Source: Brevibacterium epidermidis NBRC 14811
GTDB lineage: Bacteria; Actinomycetota; Actinomycetes; Actinomycetales; Brevibacteriaceae
Direction: 5' to 3'
Assembly (NCBI RefSeq): GCF_001570805.1
Contig: NZ_BCSJ01000015.1
Location: forward strand, 434,001 to 498,000
DNA length: 64,000 bases
Shown: positions 1 through 8,462 of the stretch, piece by piece
Layout: each line of letters begins with the position of its first letter
Position numbering within the stretch: position 1 is the stretch's first letter
The notes under the pieces: generated by a model
Database searches by the model: none
What the model saw: only the letters and a program-made list of their open reading frames with translations
Told to the model about the DNA's origin: nothing
Position numbers and translations under genes: made by a program

Positions 1-1
1 G

Positions 2-67
2 GCGCTGCGCATGTACGCCCGCGTCGGCTTCGAACAGGTCGGCACCTTCGCTACCGTCATGTACTGA
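2..67 (+). CDS. C-terminal end of a GNAT-type acetyltransferase (partial)
   Basis: An open frame enters from the left edge and ends at a TGA. Its last 21 residues read ALRMYARVGFEQVGTFATVMY. The 'YARVGFEQVGTF' pattern is the usual C-terminal strand and helix of GNAT N-acetyltransferases, where the 'Y-x-x-x-GF' motif lies near the acetyl-CoA site. Only the tail is present, so substrate and start are unknown. It converges with the S4-domain gene downstream. Confidence 0.6.
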   Translation, partial: ALRMYARVGFEQVGTFATVMY

Positions 68-97
68 GCCTTCGGCGGATACTGAGCCGCCAGCGGA

Positions 98-514
98 TCA
101 GCCGCGGCGATTGCGTGACTGGGGCTTGGCCATATCGCCGAGGAACTTCTCCATCTCCCGACGGTCCTTCTTCGTCGGACGTCCCAATCCTTTGTCACGC
201 CTGGGAACGAACCCGCGCAGCGCAGGGTCGGGCGGGGGAGTGAGGTCCTCGTAGCACTGGACGGCGATAGAGGCCTGCATCCGGGTGGGGATGAAACCGG
301 TGATCTTCCAGATGAACTCGGATCCGGCTTTGCGCACCCGTACCTCTTGGCCGATCGTCACCTTCTGCGCGGCCTTGACGCGCTGACCGTCGACCTGCAC
401 ATGCCCGCCGCGGCAGGCCTGAGTGGCGAGGTTGCGGGTCTTGAACATCCGCGTCGTCCACAGCCACACGTCGACGCGCATGTGTTTGGCCGCGTCTCGG
501 TTGATCTCGGTCAT
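98..514 (-). CDS. S4-domain RNA-binding protein (Hsp15/RqcP-like)
   Basis: 138 residues. An S4 RNA-binding domain begins near residue 12 (MRVDVWLW, TRNLATQACRGGHVQVDG), followed by a basic tail rich in Arg and Lys. Members of this family (Hsp15, RqcP) bind 23S rRNA or stalled 50S-peptidyl-tRNA complexes and help ribosome rescue; that role here is inferred. I chose the ATG at 514 because GGGAG lies 6 bases upstream and because it falls just after the stop of the upstream Nudix-like gene (stop at 516-518), which suggests translational coupling. A longer start at 562 would overlap that gene. Confidence 0.8.
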   Translation of the reverse strand: MTEINRDAAKHMRVDVWLWTTRMFKTRNLATQACRGGHVQVDGQRVKAAQKVTIGQEVRVRKAGSEFIWKITGFIPTRMQASIAVQCYEDLTPPPDPALRGFVPRRDKGLGRPTKKDRREMEKFLGDMAKPQSRNRRG

Positions 515-515
515 C

Positions 516-1313
516 TCACTCCCGTCGTGGCCCTTCGGGCACCTGGATCCGGGTGTCGGCACGCAGCGCCAGAGCCGAGCGCCTCGTGAAAGTCTGGGCG
601 GGACGACCTCGTCCCTGACTGACGGCCTCCCCAGTGGGATCGAGCAGCGGCAGCATAGTGCGGCGGAACGTATCGGCCTGCAGGCTCTCCCCGGCGACGA
701 TCTCGTGGAGTTCGCGCAGCTGCCGCAGGGAGAATTCCTTCTCCAACAGCCCGAACGGATCCGGGGTGCGTTCGTGGAAAGCCCGCAGCCGGTGCACGGC
801 TACCCGCACGATTTCCTGATGTTCGGCACTGAGCTCGTGGACGTCGTGGACGGGCACGAGCTTGCGCCAGTGGACGGGGGAGTCCGGGTGGTCGGAATCC
901 GACTCCGGCAGGTCAGCGTCGGTCGCCTCGGGGACGGCCGCCTCGGTGGGGGTGTCTTCCGTACCCTGCCCGCTAGGGCTGTCATCCTCGGCGAGTCCGA
1001 CATCGGCGGCGGAGAGCACATCGAGGTGGGCCACGGAGATCACCCAACCGCGATCATCACGGTCGGGCTGGTCGAACACATGCAGCTGGACGGGGGCGCG
1101 GTCGACCAGGCGGGCCTTCTCGCGCAGGCAGCGGGCGACCGCCTCGGCGAGGCGTTCCTGCGGACGCAGGATCGACCCAGGCAGCTGCCACACTCCATCG
1201 CCGGGATGGGTCATGAGAACATGCAGGCCACGGCCGGGCACGGGGCAGAGGACCGCGGTGTCGACCGCGACCGAGGGCCGCGGGAACTGCGTGAGTTGGC
1301 TGGGATCAGGCAT
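516..1313 (-). CDS. NrtR-like regulator: degenerate Nudix domain plus winged helix
   Basis: 265 residues. The N-terminal half has a Nudix fold (AVDTAVLCPV, GVWQLPGSILRPQERLAEAV). The Nudix box is degraded: G to E spacing is six instead of five, and the catalytic REUXEE segment reads RCLREK. The C-terminal half (FSLRQLRELHEIVAG, then TFRRTMLPLLDPTGEAV and a GRPAQTF wing) matches the winged helix of NrtR-type regulators, which sense ADP-ribose-related ligands without hydrolysing them. An acidic linker of about 45 residues lies between the halves. I infer a transcription regulator of NAD or sugar-nucleotide metabolism. The longer frame upstream runs into the proS promoter region, so the ATG at 1313 was chosen. 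The gene diverges from proS. Confidence 0.7.
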   Translation of the reverse strand: MPDPSQLTQFPRPSVAVDTAVLCPVPGRGLHVLMTHPGDGVWQLPGSILRPQERLAEAVARCLREKARLVDRAPVQLHVFDQPDRDDRGWVISVAHLDVLSAADVGLAEDDSPSGQGTEDTPTEAAVPEATDADLPESDSDHPDSPVHWRKLVPVHDVHELSAEHQEIVRVAVHRLRAFHERTPDPFGLLEKEFSLRQLRELHEIVAGESLQADTFRRTMLPLLDPTGEAVSQGRGRPAQTFTRRSALALRADTRIQVPEGPRRE

Positions 1314-1519
1314 GCTCTTCGTATCGTTCGGACTCGTCGTTTCGGCGGAGATCGGCTGGGGAACCGGACGGCTCCGACCGATGCTGGGCTTCGGTGCTGC
1401 AGCCCCCAGTCTAATTCTCTTCCCCCAGGTGACGAATCCGCGCCCGCACCGATTCCCTGCGGTTCGCTCGCGTGCGATAGTGTTCGATCTGAGTCTTGAC
1501 AAGTTGAGGAGATTTACCC

Positions 1520-3367
1520 ATGGCCCTGCGCATGTCGTCCCTGTTCGTGCGAACCCAGAAGGAGGACCCGGTCGGCGCCGAGGTGGCCAGCCACAAACTG
1601 CTGCACCGTGCCGGATACATCCGCAGGTCAGCACCGGGAATCTACACGTGGCTGCCGCTGGGCCTGTCCGTGCTCGGCAAGATCGAGGCCATCGTGCGCG
1701 AAGAGATGGCGCTCGCCGGTTCCCAGGAAGTCCACTTCCCCGGTCTGCTGCCCGCCGATCCGTACAAGAAGTCCGGCCGCTGGGAGGCCTTCGGCCCCGA
1801 CCTCTTCCATCTCAAGGACCGCCGCGAGAACGACTACATCCTCGCTCCCACCCATGAGGAGGTCTTCACCCTCCTGGTCAAGGACCTCTACTCCTCGTAC
1901 AAAGACCTGCCGCTGTCGATCTACCAGATCCAGACGAAGTACCGCGACGAGGCCCGCCCCCGCGCCGGTCTGCTGCGCGGCCGCGAATTCATCATGAAGG
2001 ACGCCTACTCGTTCGACATCGACGACGCCGGACTCGACGCCTCCTACGAAGCCATGCGCGTGGCCTACCTGCGTGCCTTCGCACGCCTCGGGCTGCCGTG
2101 CCTGCCGGTCAAGGCGACCCCGGGCGCCATGGGCGGCTCCGGAACCGAAGAGTTCATCTACCCCTCCGAGGTCGGCGAGGACACCTTCGTGAAGTCCCCG
2201 GGCGGATATGCCGCGAACGTCGAAGCAGTGACCTCGATCGTGCCCGAGGCGATTCCCTACTCGGAGTCGCCCGCTGCGCATGTCGAAGACACCCCTGACA
2301 CCCCGACCATTGAGACTCTCGTGGCCGCTGCGAATGCCTCGCACCCGCGCTCCGATCGGGAATGGACCGCCGCAGACACACTGAAGAACGTCGTCTGCGC
2401 CGTCACCCACCCCGACGGCACCCGCGAGATCATCGTCATCGGCCTGCCCGGTGACCGTGAAGTCGACCTCGATCGCGCCGCCGGCACCGGAATGCTCGGC
2501 GACGGTGAAGTAGACCTCGAAGCCGCCACCGCCGAGGATCTCGCCGCCCATCCGGAACTCGTCAAGGGCTACATCGGACCCGGCAACTCACTCGACGCAC
2601 CGGTTCTCGGCCTCGAAGCGCCCTCGAAGATCCGCTACCTGCTCGACCCCCGCGTCGTCGACGGCACCCGCTGGATCACCGGAGCCAACGAGCCCGGCCG
2701 CCACGTCTTCGACCTCGTCGCCGGACGCGACTTCGTCGCCGACGGCACGATCGAAGCCGCCCAGGTCGTCCTCGGCGATCCGGCACCGGACGGATCCGGA
2801 CCGCTGGAACTGGCCCGCGGTGTCGAGATCGGTCAGATCTTCAAGCTCGGCCGCAAGTACGCCGAAGCCCTCGACCTCAAGGTCCTCGACCAGAACGGCA
2901 AGGCGACGACCGTGACCATGGGCTCCTACGGCCTCGGCGTCACCCGAGTCATGGCCTGCATCGCCGAGGAATACCACTCAGAGGACGGACTTCTGTGGCC
3001 TCAGCACCTGGCTCCGGCCGATGTGCACATCGTCGTCGCCGGCAAGGGTGAGGAGATCGCCCAGGCCGCAGAGACGATGACGACGGAACTCGAAGCCGAA
3101 GGCGTCAGCGTCCTGCTCGATGATCGCAACAAGGTCTCACCCGGGTTCAAGTTCGCCGATGCCGAACTCATCGGCATCCCCACCGTCATCGTCGTCGGCC
3201 GCGGGCTGGCCGACGGAGTCGTCGAAGTGCGCGACCGTCTGGCAGGGGAGAAGTCCGACCAGCCCGTCGCCGGGGTGGTTCCTACCACCGTGGCACGTGT
3301 GCGTGAGGCGTACGCGAAGGCCGCAGCCGCAGCCGATGCTGCGGTCAGTGCCGACCAGAACGCCTGA
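1520..3367 (+). CDS. proS: Prolyl-tRNA synthetase
   Basis: 615 residues. It charges tRNA-Pro with proline in the cytoplasm. It is the bacterial class II type: motif 1 region near residues 35-65, motif 2 around [19 protein letters not shown], an INS editing domain inserted around residues 230-400, motif 3 [18 protein letters not shown], and a C-terminal anticodon-binding domain ([10 protein letters not shown]). The length is slightly above the usual 570-590. ATG at 1520 has GAGGAG at 1506-1511. In mycobacteria proS also lies near rimP and a DUF4439-type gene, so the neighbourhood is conserved. The last 20 residues are an Ala-rich tail. Confidence 0.97.
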   Translation: MALRMSSLFVRTQKEDPVGAEVASHKLLHRAGYIRRSAPGIYTWLPLGLSVLGKIEAIVREEMALAGSQEVHFPGLLPADPYKKSGRWEAFGPDLFHLKDRRENDYILAPTHEEVFTLLVKDLYSSYKDLPLSIYQIQTKYRDEARPRAGLLRGREFIMKDAYSFDIDDAGLDASYEAMRVAYLRAFARLGLPCLPVKATPGAMGGSGTEEFIYPSEVGEDTFVKSPGGYAANVEAVTSIVPEAIPYSESPAAHVEDTPDTPTIETLVAAANASHPRSDREWTAADTLKNVVCAVTHPDGTREIIVIGLPGDREVDLDRAAGTGMLGDGEVDLEAATAEDLAAHPELVKGYIGPGNSLDAPVLGLEAPSKIRYLLDPRVVDGTRWITGANEPGRHVFDLVAGRDFVADGTIEAAQVVLGDPAPDGSGPLELARGVEIGQIFKLGRKYAEALDLKVLDQNGKATTVTMGSYGLGVTRVMACIAEEYHSEDGLLWPQHLAPADVHIVVAGKGEEIAQAAETMTTELEAEGVSVLLDDRNKVSPGFKFADAELIGIPTVIVVGRGLADGVVEVRDRLAGEKSDQPVAGVVPTTVARVREAYAKAAAAADAAVSADQNA

Positions 3368-3376
3368 GCCGCCTCG

Positions 3377-4186
3377 GTGTTCGAAGCCCTCGCCGGAGGC
3401 ATCGATGTCACGTGGACGATGGTCCTGTGGCTGCTCGCCGCAGGAGCCCTGGCCGGGTGGATCGATGCCGTCGTCGGCGGGGGCGGACTGATCCAGCTGC
3501 CCGCGCTGCTGCTGGTGCCGGGGATGAGCCCCGTCCAAGCGGTCGCGACGAATAAGATCGGGTCGATTGCGGGCACGACCGCCTCGGCGATCACCTATCT
3601 GCGCAAGATCACCCCTGACCGGTCGGCGACGATCCCGGCCGCAGCCTCGGCATTCTTGGGAGCCGTGCTCGGGGCGAAGCTCGCGACCTTGGTGCCGAGC
3701 GAGGCGTTCACCCCGATCATCCTTGTGGCGCTCATCGGCGTCGGGATCTTCACCGTGCTCAACCCGAGCCTCGGGGCCGATGCCACGCTGCGATTCGGAG
3801 AGTCGTCGAAACGTCACCATGCGTTGTCGTGGCTGATCGGACTCGTCATCGGCATCTACGACGGAGTGCTCGGACCGGGGACCGGATCGTTCCTCGTCAT
3901 CGCCTTCGTCTCGATCATCGGATTCTCGTTCCTGCAGGCCTCGGCGACGGCGAAGGTCATCAACTGGGCGACGAACTTCGGAGCCCTCGTCTACTTCATC
4001 CCCGACGGTCAGGTCGTCTGGCTGCTGGGCATGGTCATGGCCGTCGGCAACGTCACCGGCGGAATCTTCGGCGCCCGCACCGCGTTGGCGAGGGGCTCCG
4101 GTTTCGTCCGCGTCATCTTCGTCATCGTCGTCTCCGCGCTGATCCTCAAGCTCGGTTTCGACGTAGTCTCCGGCCTCATCCACTAA
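3377..4186 (+). CDS. TSUP family (TauE/SafE) membrane transporter
   Basis: 269 residues with about eight hydrophobic segments. The early motif AGWIDAVVGGGGLIQLPALL and the later GIYDGVLGPGTGSF are the paired glycine-rich signatures of the TauE/SafE/YfcA sulfite and organosulfonate exporter family. The substrate cannot be read from the sequence. The chosen GTG at 3377 lies 9 bases after the proS stop; an alternative ATG at 3419 would remove 14 residues. The stop codon (4184-4186) is immediately followed by the first 62-bp palindrome. Confidence 0.88.
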   Translation: MFEALAGGIDVTWTMVLWLLAAGALAGWIDAVVGGGGLIQLPALLLVPGMSPVQAVATNKIGSIAGTTASAITYLRKITPDRSATIPAAASAFLGAVLGAKLATLVPSEAFTPIILVALIGVGIFTVLNPSLGADATLRFGESSKRHHALSWLIGLVIGIYDGVLGPGTGSFLVIAFVSIIGFSFLQASATAKVINWATNFGALVYFIPDGQVVWLLGMVMAVGNVTGGIFGARTALARGSGFVRVIFVIVVSALILKLGFDVVSGLIH

Positions 4187-4248
4187 TTGCTACCTGACGG
4201 CGGCCCAGCAACCTCGCGCGAGGTATTTGGGCCGCCGTCAGGTAGCAA
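4187..4248. repeat. 62-bp palindromic element, copy R1 (likely bidirectional terminator)
   Basis: A near-perfect 62-bp palindrome centred at 4217/4218 (core CCTCGCGCGAGG). The outer arms are TTGCTACCTGACGG and its complement CCGTCAGGTAGCAA. There are only three mismatched pairs, where AGCAACC on the left faces GGTATTT on the right. It fills the 68-bp gap between the convergent TSUP and kinase genes, so it can act as a terminator for both. Copies R2 (28481-28542) and R3 (29217-29278) share length and geometry. Confidence 0.85.
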
Positions 4249-4254
4249 TAGGGG

Positions 4255-5274
4255 TCAGCCGATGGGTTTGAGGGCGTGCGCGTTGACTCCTGCGACGTCG
4301 GCGCCGGACAGAGCGCGGGCCACCCACAGGGAACGGGCGGCATCGGCCAGGCCCGAATTCGAACCGCCGGAAGCCGCGCGCAGATACCAGAACATGTTCG
4401 TGATCTCCCGGGCCACGGTCGCACCCATCCCGTACTGCGGATCGACTCCGGCACACAGGGCCAGGTCCGTGGCGAAGCCGCGCAGCCACGCTGCCTGCGC
4501 CTGCGGATGATCCGAGGGAATCTCGGCCAGACGGTTCCACAGGATCGGAGCCAAAGTGTACGCAGTCGGACCGGCCAAAGGCTGCGGGTCGATGGCCTTC
4601 CACGTCGAGATGCCCGTCGGATCGGGATTGCCGGCGAGGATGTTGTAGTAGTGCAGATCGGCATGGATGAGCCAGTTCTCGTCCGACGACGCCAGAGTCT
4701 GCATCCAATTGCGGGCGAACGACAGCAGCAGGGAATCGTGTGGACCGGCCTCCGACCATCCGGTCAGCAGCGCGGCATCGGCATCGAACGAGTTAAGCCA
4801 CCCGGCCACGACGTCTTGGACCCGCAGGAACTCCGAGGTCGCCGGAATCTCCAGAGACCGCTGCAGAGCACCCCACACGGGCGGGACGTCAGCCAGGGGC
4901 AGCACGGAGAGATTGTCCTTCGTGCGCAGCCGCTCCTGCAGAGTGACCCGGAAGCTGCGATCGTCCCGGATGACCCGGACCGCCCCGTGCCCGTTCCACA
5001 TCTTCAGTGCCCGCAGCACCTGCGCATGCGCGGCCGTATGTGCCGAGGTGGGAGCGGCGAACCGCAGCACCCCCTGATAGTTCTCCTGAGTGAGCACCGG
5101 AATCACCAACGACTCGCAGCCCGCCCACGGCGCACCCGGCACATCGTCGAAGCGCAGCTTCCACCGATCGAGGACCTCATTGGCCATGTAGTCGAGCGCC
5201 GCGACCCACGAATCGGTGCGATATTCGCCGATGATCTCGCGCGTCGCGCGGTAGAGAACCGGTGGAACCTTCAC
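4255..5274 (-). CDS. Aminoglycoside/hydroxyurea-type phosphotransferase family kinase
   Basis: 339 residues. It resembles the APH(6)/hydroxyurea kinase family: an N-terminal lobe with VIPVLTQENYQGVLRF, then the catalytic Brenner motif IHADLHYYNIL near residues 203-213 and the DFG-equivalent AIDPQPLAGP. These kinases phosphorylate streptomycin or hydroxyurea, but many actinobacterial homologues are not resistance proteins, so the substrate is unknown. The GTG start at 5274 overlaps the TGA of the upstream DUF4439 lipoprotein by 4 bases (GTGA), so the two form an operon. It ends at the R1 palindrome. Confidence 0.8.
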   Translation of the reverse strand: MKVPPVLYRATREIIGEYRTDSWVAALDYMANEVLDRWKLRFDDVPGAPWAGCESLVIPVLTQENYQGVLRFAAPTSAHTAAHAQVLRALKMWNGHGAVRVIRDDRSFRVTLQERLRTKDNLSVLPLADVPPVWGALQRSLEIPATSEFLRVQDVVAGWLNSFDADAALLTGWSEAGPHDSLLLSFARNWMQTLASSDENWLIHADLHYYNILAGNPDPTGISTWKAIDPQPLAGPTAYTLAPILWNRLAEIPSDHPQAQAAWLRGFATDLALCAGVDPQYGMGATVAREITNMFWYLRAASGGSNSGLADAARSLWVARALSGADVAGVNAHALKPIG

Positions 5275-6239
5275 TCCTGCACCTCCGCCTGCCCGGGTTC
5301 GTCATAGGTGAAACGCAGCGGCTGCACAGCGCCGAAGACCATCCGTGTCCGGGCCGATTCCCAGAGACGCAGAATCGCCGAGGCGTCCGCCTCCAACCAT
5401 GGCAGAAGTGCGGAGGCGATGCCGTCCTCGAGGGAGAGCACGAGTTCCTTCGCGGAGTCCGCATCCGTCGGGGTGGGGTCGAGCTTCCACGCCGAGGCGG
5501 CCGGATCGGCCGCGTCCTCACCGAGGAGTTCCAGCATCTCCCCGGACAGAGCGCCCAAGGATTCGAGCCGAGCCAGCGCTGACTTGCGTTCACGCGATTT
5601 CGAATCGAAGTTCACGGCAAGCCGTTCATAGCCGTAGGCAGCTGCCCGCGACTGATTGAGGATCGCGTTGAAGACTTTCGAGCGATCGGCCTGCTTCTCG
5701 TCGCTCTCGTCCCCTTCGTCCGCGCTCTGCGACTTCTTCGGCTTCTCGTTCTTGCTCTGATCGAGCTCCTCACGGCCGGCACGGATGAGTTCGTCGGCGG
5801 TGGAGATGATCTCTGGCTTCTTCGTCCCGGCGAGCAGGGCCAGTCCCGTGGCGACATCGGACAGGACGGGGATGAGACCCGAACCCACGGACGATGAGGC
5901 TTCGAAGACGGCACGGGAGGCTACTTCGGCGGCCTGGACGAAGGTGCGCTCCTCCTCGGTCGGAGGTGCCTCGGTGGCGAATTCGGTGGGCGGATTCCAC
6001 ACTGGTCCGACCGCCGCCACGAAGTCGGCGAGGTCCTCACCAGCGGTTTCGGGATCCCCGGAGCCGGGGGAGGTGGAGTCGAGGATGCGGGCCAGACGGT
6101 TGCGCAGCTGCTGGGTCGAATCCAGCGTGGGGATCTCCGGATCCTGATCGAGTCGCAGGCCGCAGGCAGTGAGCAGGCCTAAGCTCAGCCCGCCGACGCC
6201 GGCAGTGAGCAGGCCGCGGCGACTGACGGGAAAACGCAT
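5271..6239 (-). CDS. DUF4439 ferritin-like lipoprotein
   Basis: 322 residues. The N-terminus SRRGLLTAGVGGLSLGLLTAC has a twin-arginine-like pair and a lipobox with Cys26, so it is probably a (Tat-) exported lipoprotein. The C-terminal 140 residues (LNQSRAAAYGYERLAVNF, then an SLEDGIASALLPWLE helix) match the ferritin-like DUF4439 helical bundle found near rimP in many actinobacteria. A charged, Lys/Glu/Ser-rich linker lies around residues 150-195. The function is unknown. The ATG is preceded by TAGGAT exactly 6 bases upstream (6246-6251), which suggests a leaderless mRNA. It is followed by the kinase gene with a 4-base overlap. Confidence 0.8.
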   Translation of the reverse strand: MRFPVSRRGLLTAGVGGLSLGLLTACGLRLDQDPEIPTLDSTQQLRNRLARILDSTSPGSGDPETAGEDLADFVAAVGPVWNPPTEFATEAPPTEEERTFVQAAEVASRAVFEASSSVGSGLIPVLSDVATGLALLAGTKKPEIISTADELIRAGREELDQSKNEKPKKSQSADEGDESDEKQADRSKVFNAILNQSRAAAYGYERLAVNFDSKSRERKSALARLESLGALSGEMLELLGEDAADPAASAWKLDPTPTDADSAKELVLSLEDGIASALLPWLEADASAILRLWESARTRMVFGAVQPLRFTYDEPGQAEVQE

Positions 6240-6245
6240 ACGGCA

Positions 6246-6251
6246 ATCCTA
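6246..6251 (-). promoter_or_regulatory. -10 element of a leaderless promoter for the DUF4439 gene
   Basis: TAGGAT on the minus strand, followed by 6 bases (TGCCGT) and then the ATG. This is the TAnnnT-N6-start spacing seen repeatedly in this window. There is no Shine-Dalgarno sequence. Confidence 0.6.
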
Positions 6252-6419
6252 TCGGATGCCCGGTCATCGCCGAGGAATGCCCGAACCTGGCCGAAGGCTT
6301 AACCTCGACGGCGGCTGTCGCTTAGGGTGGGTGAGAACACGGCGGTCGCACTCGTGCACGGTGCGCCGGCCCCTTCGCCCCACCTCGGCGAGGGGAGAGG
6401 CCAGAGATATGGAGGAGAA

Positions 6420-6884
6420 ATGGACGAAGACGTCGAGCGGATCAAGGGCCTGCTCGCCCCGCCCCTGCAGGATGCGGGATTCCACCTCGAGACCGTCAAA
6501 GCGGTAGCGGCCGGACCACGGCGTACGCTCACCGTCGTCGTCGACCTCGACGAATCGAGCACCGATCCGATGTCGATGGAGAAGATCGCCGAATCAACGA
6601 AGATCGTCGGCGACGCCCTCGATGAGGTCGAGATCTTCCGGGACAAGCCCTACCAGCTCGAGGTCACGAGCCCCGGCGCCACCCGGAAACTCGAGACCCC
6701 ACGCCACTTCCGCCGCGTCATCGGACGGCGCCTGGAGATCACGACGAAGAAAGACACCTTCAAGCTCGACCTCGCCGAGGTGGGGGAGAGTTCGATCACG
6801 GGAACTGACCCCCAGCGCAAGGAGACGAAGACGGTCGACCTCGGCGAGATCCGCAAGGCACAGGTCGAACTGAAGTTCCGCTGA
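6420..6884 (+). CDS. rimP: Ribosome maturation factor RimP
   Basis: 154 residues, normal length for RimP, which binds the pre-30S particle and assists early 16S assembly. The N-terminal domain carries RTLTVVVDLDE and the conserved YQLEVTSPGATRKLETPRHF segment near residues 82-100. The C-terminal Sm-like domain includes RRLEITTKKDTFKLDLAEV. The start is the ATG at 6420, with GGAGGAG at 6411-6417. It is the first gene of the rimP-nusA-ylxR-infB order that is standard in bacteria. Confidence 0.95.
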   Translation: MDEDVERIKGLLAPPLQDAGFHLETVKAVAAGPRRTLTVVVDLDESSTDPMSMEKIAESTKIVGDALDEVEIFRDKPYQLEVTSPGATRKLETPRHFRRVIGRRLEITTKKDTFKLDLAEVGESSITGTDPQRKETKTVDLGEIRKAQVELKFR

Positions 6885-7021
6885 GGCGAATCTCACGCTC
6901 CGCCGGCGGTGAGATGGCCCCAATGCAGGCAGAGTGCAGGCGCAGACTGGGATAGACTGTTACGCCTGCATAAGTGAACACAGACAATTCAATGCTCGGT
7001 TGAGCCGGAGAGGACCTAAAC

Positions 7022-7984
7022 ATGGACATCGACCTCAATGTTCTGCGCGTCATCGAACGAGAGCGTGAGATTCCGCTGGAAACCCTCATCGAACTCATCG
7101 AACAGGCGCTCTTCCTCGCCTACCAGAAGACCGAAGGGGCCTGGCCCGACGCCCGCGCCGAACTCGACAAGTCCACCGGTGAGGTGCGCATCCTCGCCGT
7201 GGAGTTCGACAACGACGACAACCCGATCGGCGAATTCGACGACACCCCCACCGGCTTCGGCCGCATCGCCGCCCAGACGGCCCGGCAGGTCATCCACCAG
7301 CGGCTGCGCGATGTCGAAGACGAGACCCTGCTCGGCACCTTCAAAGGCCGTGAGGGTGAGATCGTCTCGGGCATCATCCAGCAGGGCCGTGACCCGCAGA
7401 TGGTCCAGGTCGACATCGGAGACGTCGAAGCCGTGCTGCCCCCGCACGAGCAGGTCCCCGGCGAGGCCTACAACCACGGCACCCGCCTGCGCGTCTACAT
7501 CGCTGACGTGCACAAGGGCACGAAGGGCACCTCGGTCACCGTCTCCCGCACCCACCCGAACCTCGTACGCCGGCTCTTCGCCCACGAGGCCCCGGAGATC
7601 GCCGACGGAACCGTCGAGATCGTGTCCCTGGCCCGCGAAGCCGGCCACCGCACGAAACTCGCCGTGCGCGCCACGAAGCCCGGCGTCAACGCGAAGGGAT
7701 CGTGCATCGGCGAACTCGGCTCCCGCGTGCGCGCCGTGATGAATGAACTCGGCCAGGAGAAGATCGACATCGTCGACTACTCCGACGACCCGGCGAAATT
7801 CATCGCCCATGCGCTGTCCCCGGCCAAGGCCAAGAGCGTGGAGATCCTCGACGCGGCCGCTCAGGAATCCCGCGCCGTCGTCCCCACCGACCAGCTCTCG
7901 CTGGCCATCGGCAAGGAAGGGCAGAACGCCCGTCTGGCAGCGAAGCTCACCGGGTGGAAGATCGACATCGTCGCAGGCGAGTAG
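7022..7984 (+). CDS. nusA: Transcription termination/antitermination factor NusA
   Basis: 320 residues, the short actinobacterial form without the C-terminal repeats of E. coli NusA. It has an N-terminal RNA-polymerase-binding domain (MDIDLNVLRVIEREREI, LIEQALFLAYQKTEGAW), an S1 domain around residues 115-180 (GREGEIVSGIIQQGRDPQMV) and two KH domains (VAREAGHRTKLAVRAT; KGSCIGELGSRVRAV; SLAIGKEGQNARLAAKLTGW). It modulates pausing, termination and rRNA antitermination. AGAGGACC precedes the ATG. A TAGACT hexamer at 6953-6958 may be its own -10. Confidence 0.97.
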   Translation: MDIDLNVLRVIEREREIPLETLIELIEQALFLAYQKTEGAWPDARAELDKSTGEVRILAVEFDNDDNPIGEFDDTPTGFGRIAAQTARQVIHQRLRDVEDETLLGTFKGREGEIVSGIIQQGRDPQMVQVDIGDVEAVLPPHEQVPGEAYNHGTRLRVYIADVHKGTKGTSVTVSRTHPNLVRRLFAHEAPEIADGTVEIVSLAREAGHRTKLAVRATKPGVNAKGSCIGELGSRVRAVMNELGQEKIDIVDYSDDPAKFIAHALSPAKAKSVEILDAAAQESRAVVPTDQLSLAIGKEGQNARLAAKLTGWKIDIVAGE

Positions 7985-8042
7985 CCTCCCGCAGTGATTC
8001 GCACCACTGGCCCCCTTGGCGCGAGCGGGGGTGCCGGTGCTG

Positions 8043-8048
8043 TAGAAT
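8043..8048 (+). promoter_or_regulatory. Candidate -10 hexamer before ylxR
   Basis: TAGAAT ends 8 bases before the GTG at 8057. A weak -35-like TTGGCG lies at 8016-8021, but its 21-base spacing is too long. If used, the transcript would start at or just before the GTG. Confidence 0.35.
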
Positions 8049-8056
8049 CATTCATT

Positions 8057-8332
8057 GTGAATGTTGGTGATGGACCCGTAAGGACGTGCATCGCCTGTAG
8101 GCAGAAGGCCGGTCGGGACGAGCTGACACGCTTCGTGTTCCGCCCCGATCAGCACCCCGCCGTCGTCCACGATGTGTCAGCGACACTGCCGGGACGTGGT
8201 GCTTGGGTGCACCCTGCTGAGAAGTGCCTGAACAAGGCCCTGACCACTGCCGCCTTCGCTCGATCATTTCGAACGAAGATCACCGCCTCGGACCTCCCGA
8301 GGCCGGACACCGAACCCAAAGAGAACGGGTAG
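8057..8332 (+). CDS. ylxR: YlxR/RnpM family RNA-binding protein
   Basis: About 91 residues. It contains the family signature RTCIACRQKAGRDELTRFV, then GRGAWVHPAEKCLNKAL. YlxR proteins sit between nusA and infB; the Bacillus homologue (RnpM) binds RNase P RNA and modulates RNase P. I placed the start at GTG 8057, eight bases after a TAGAAT hexamer (8043-8048); no Shine-Dalgarno is visible. An upstream in-frame GTG at 7994 would add 21 residues of low-complexity sequence and also lacks a ribosome binding site. Confidence 0.85.
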   Translation: MNVGDGPVRTCIACRQKAGRDELTRFVFRPDQHPAVVHDVSATLPGRGAWVHPAEKCLNKALTTAAFARSFRTKITASDLPRPDTEPKENG

Positions 8333-8462
8333 CCGAATGGATGACAAGTTGTGAGTGTCGCACGATGACACCCAAACGGAATTCGAGAGAGCAGTGAAAT
8401 GAGTACTGCTCTTCATTGATGAGGTTCTTTCCTGACCGGGAAAGAACCCGGACAGGAGAACT

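Noticed and set aside
4255-5274. Antibiotic-resistance gene call for the APH-like kinase
   Set aside because: The family match is real, but the gene is in a core-genome neighbourhood next to rimP and shows no sign of transfer, so resistance is not supported.
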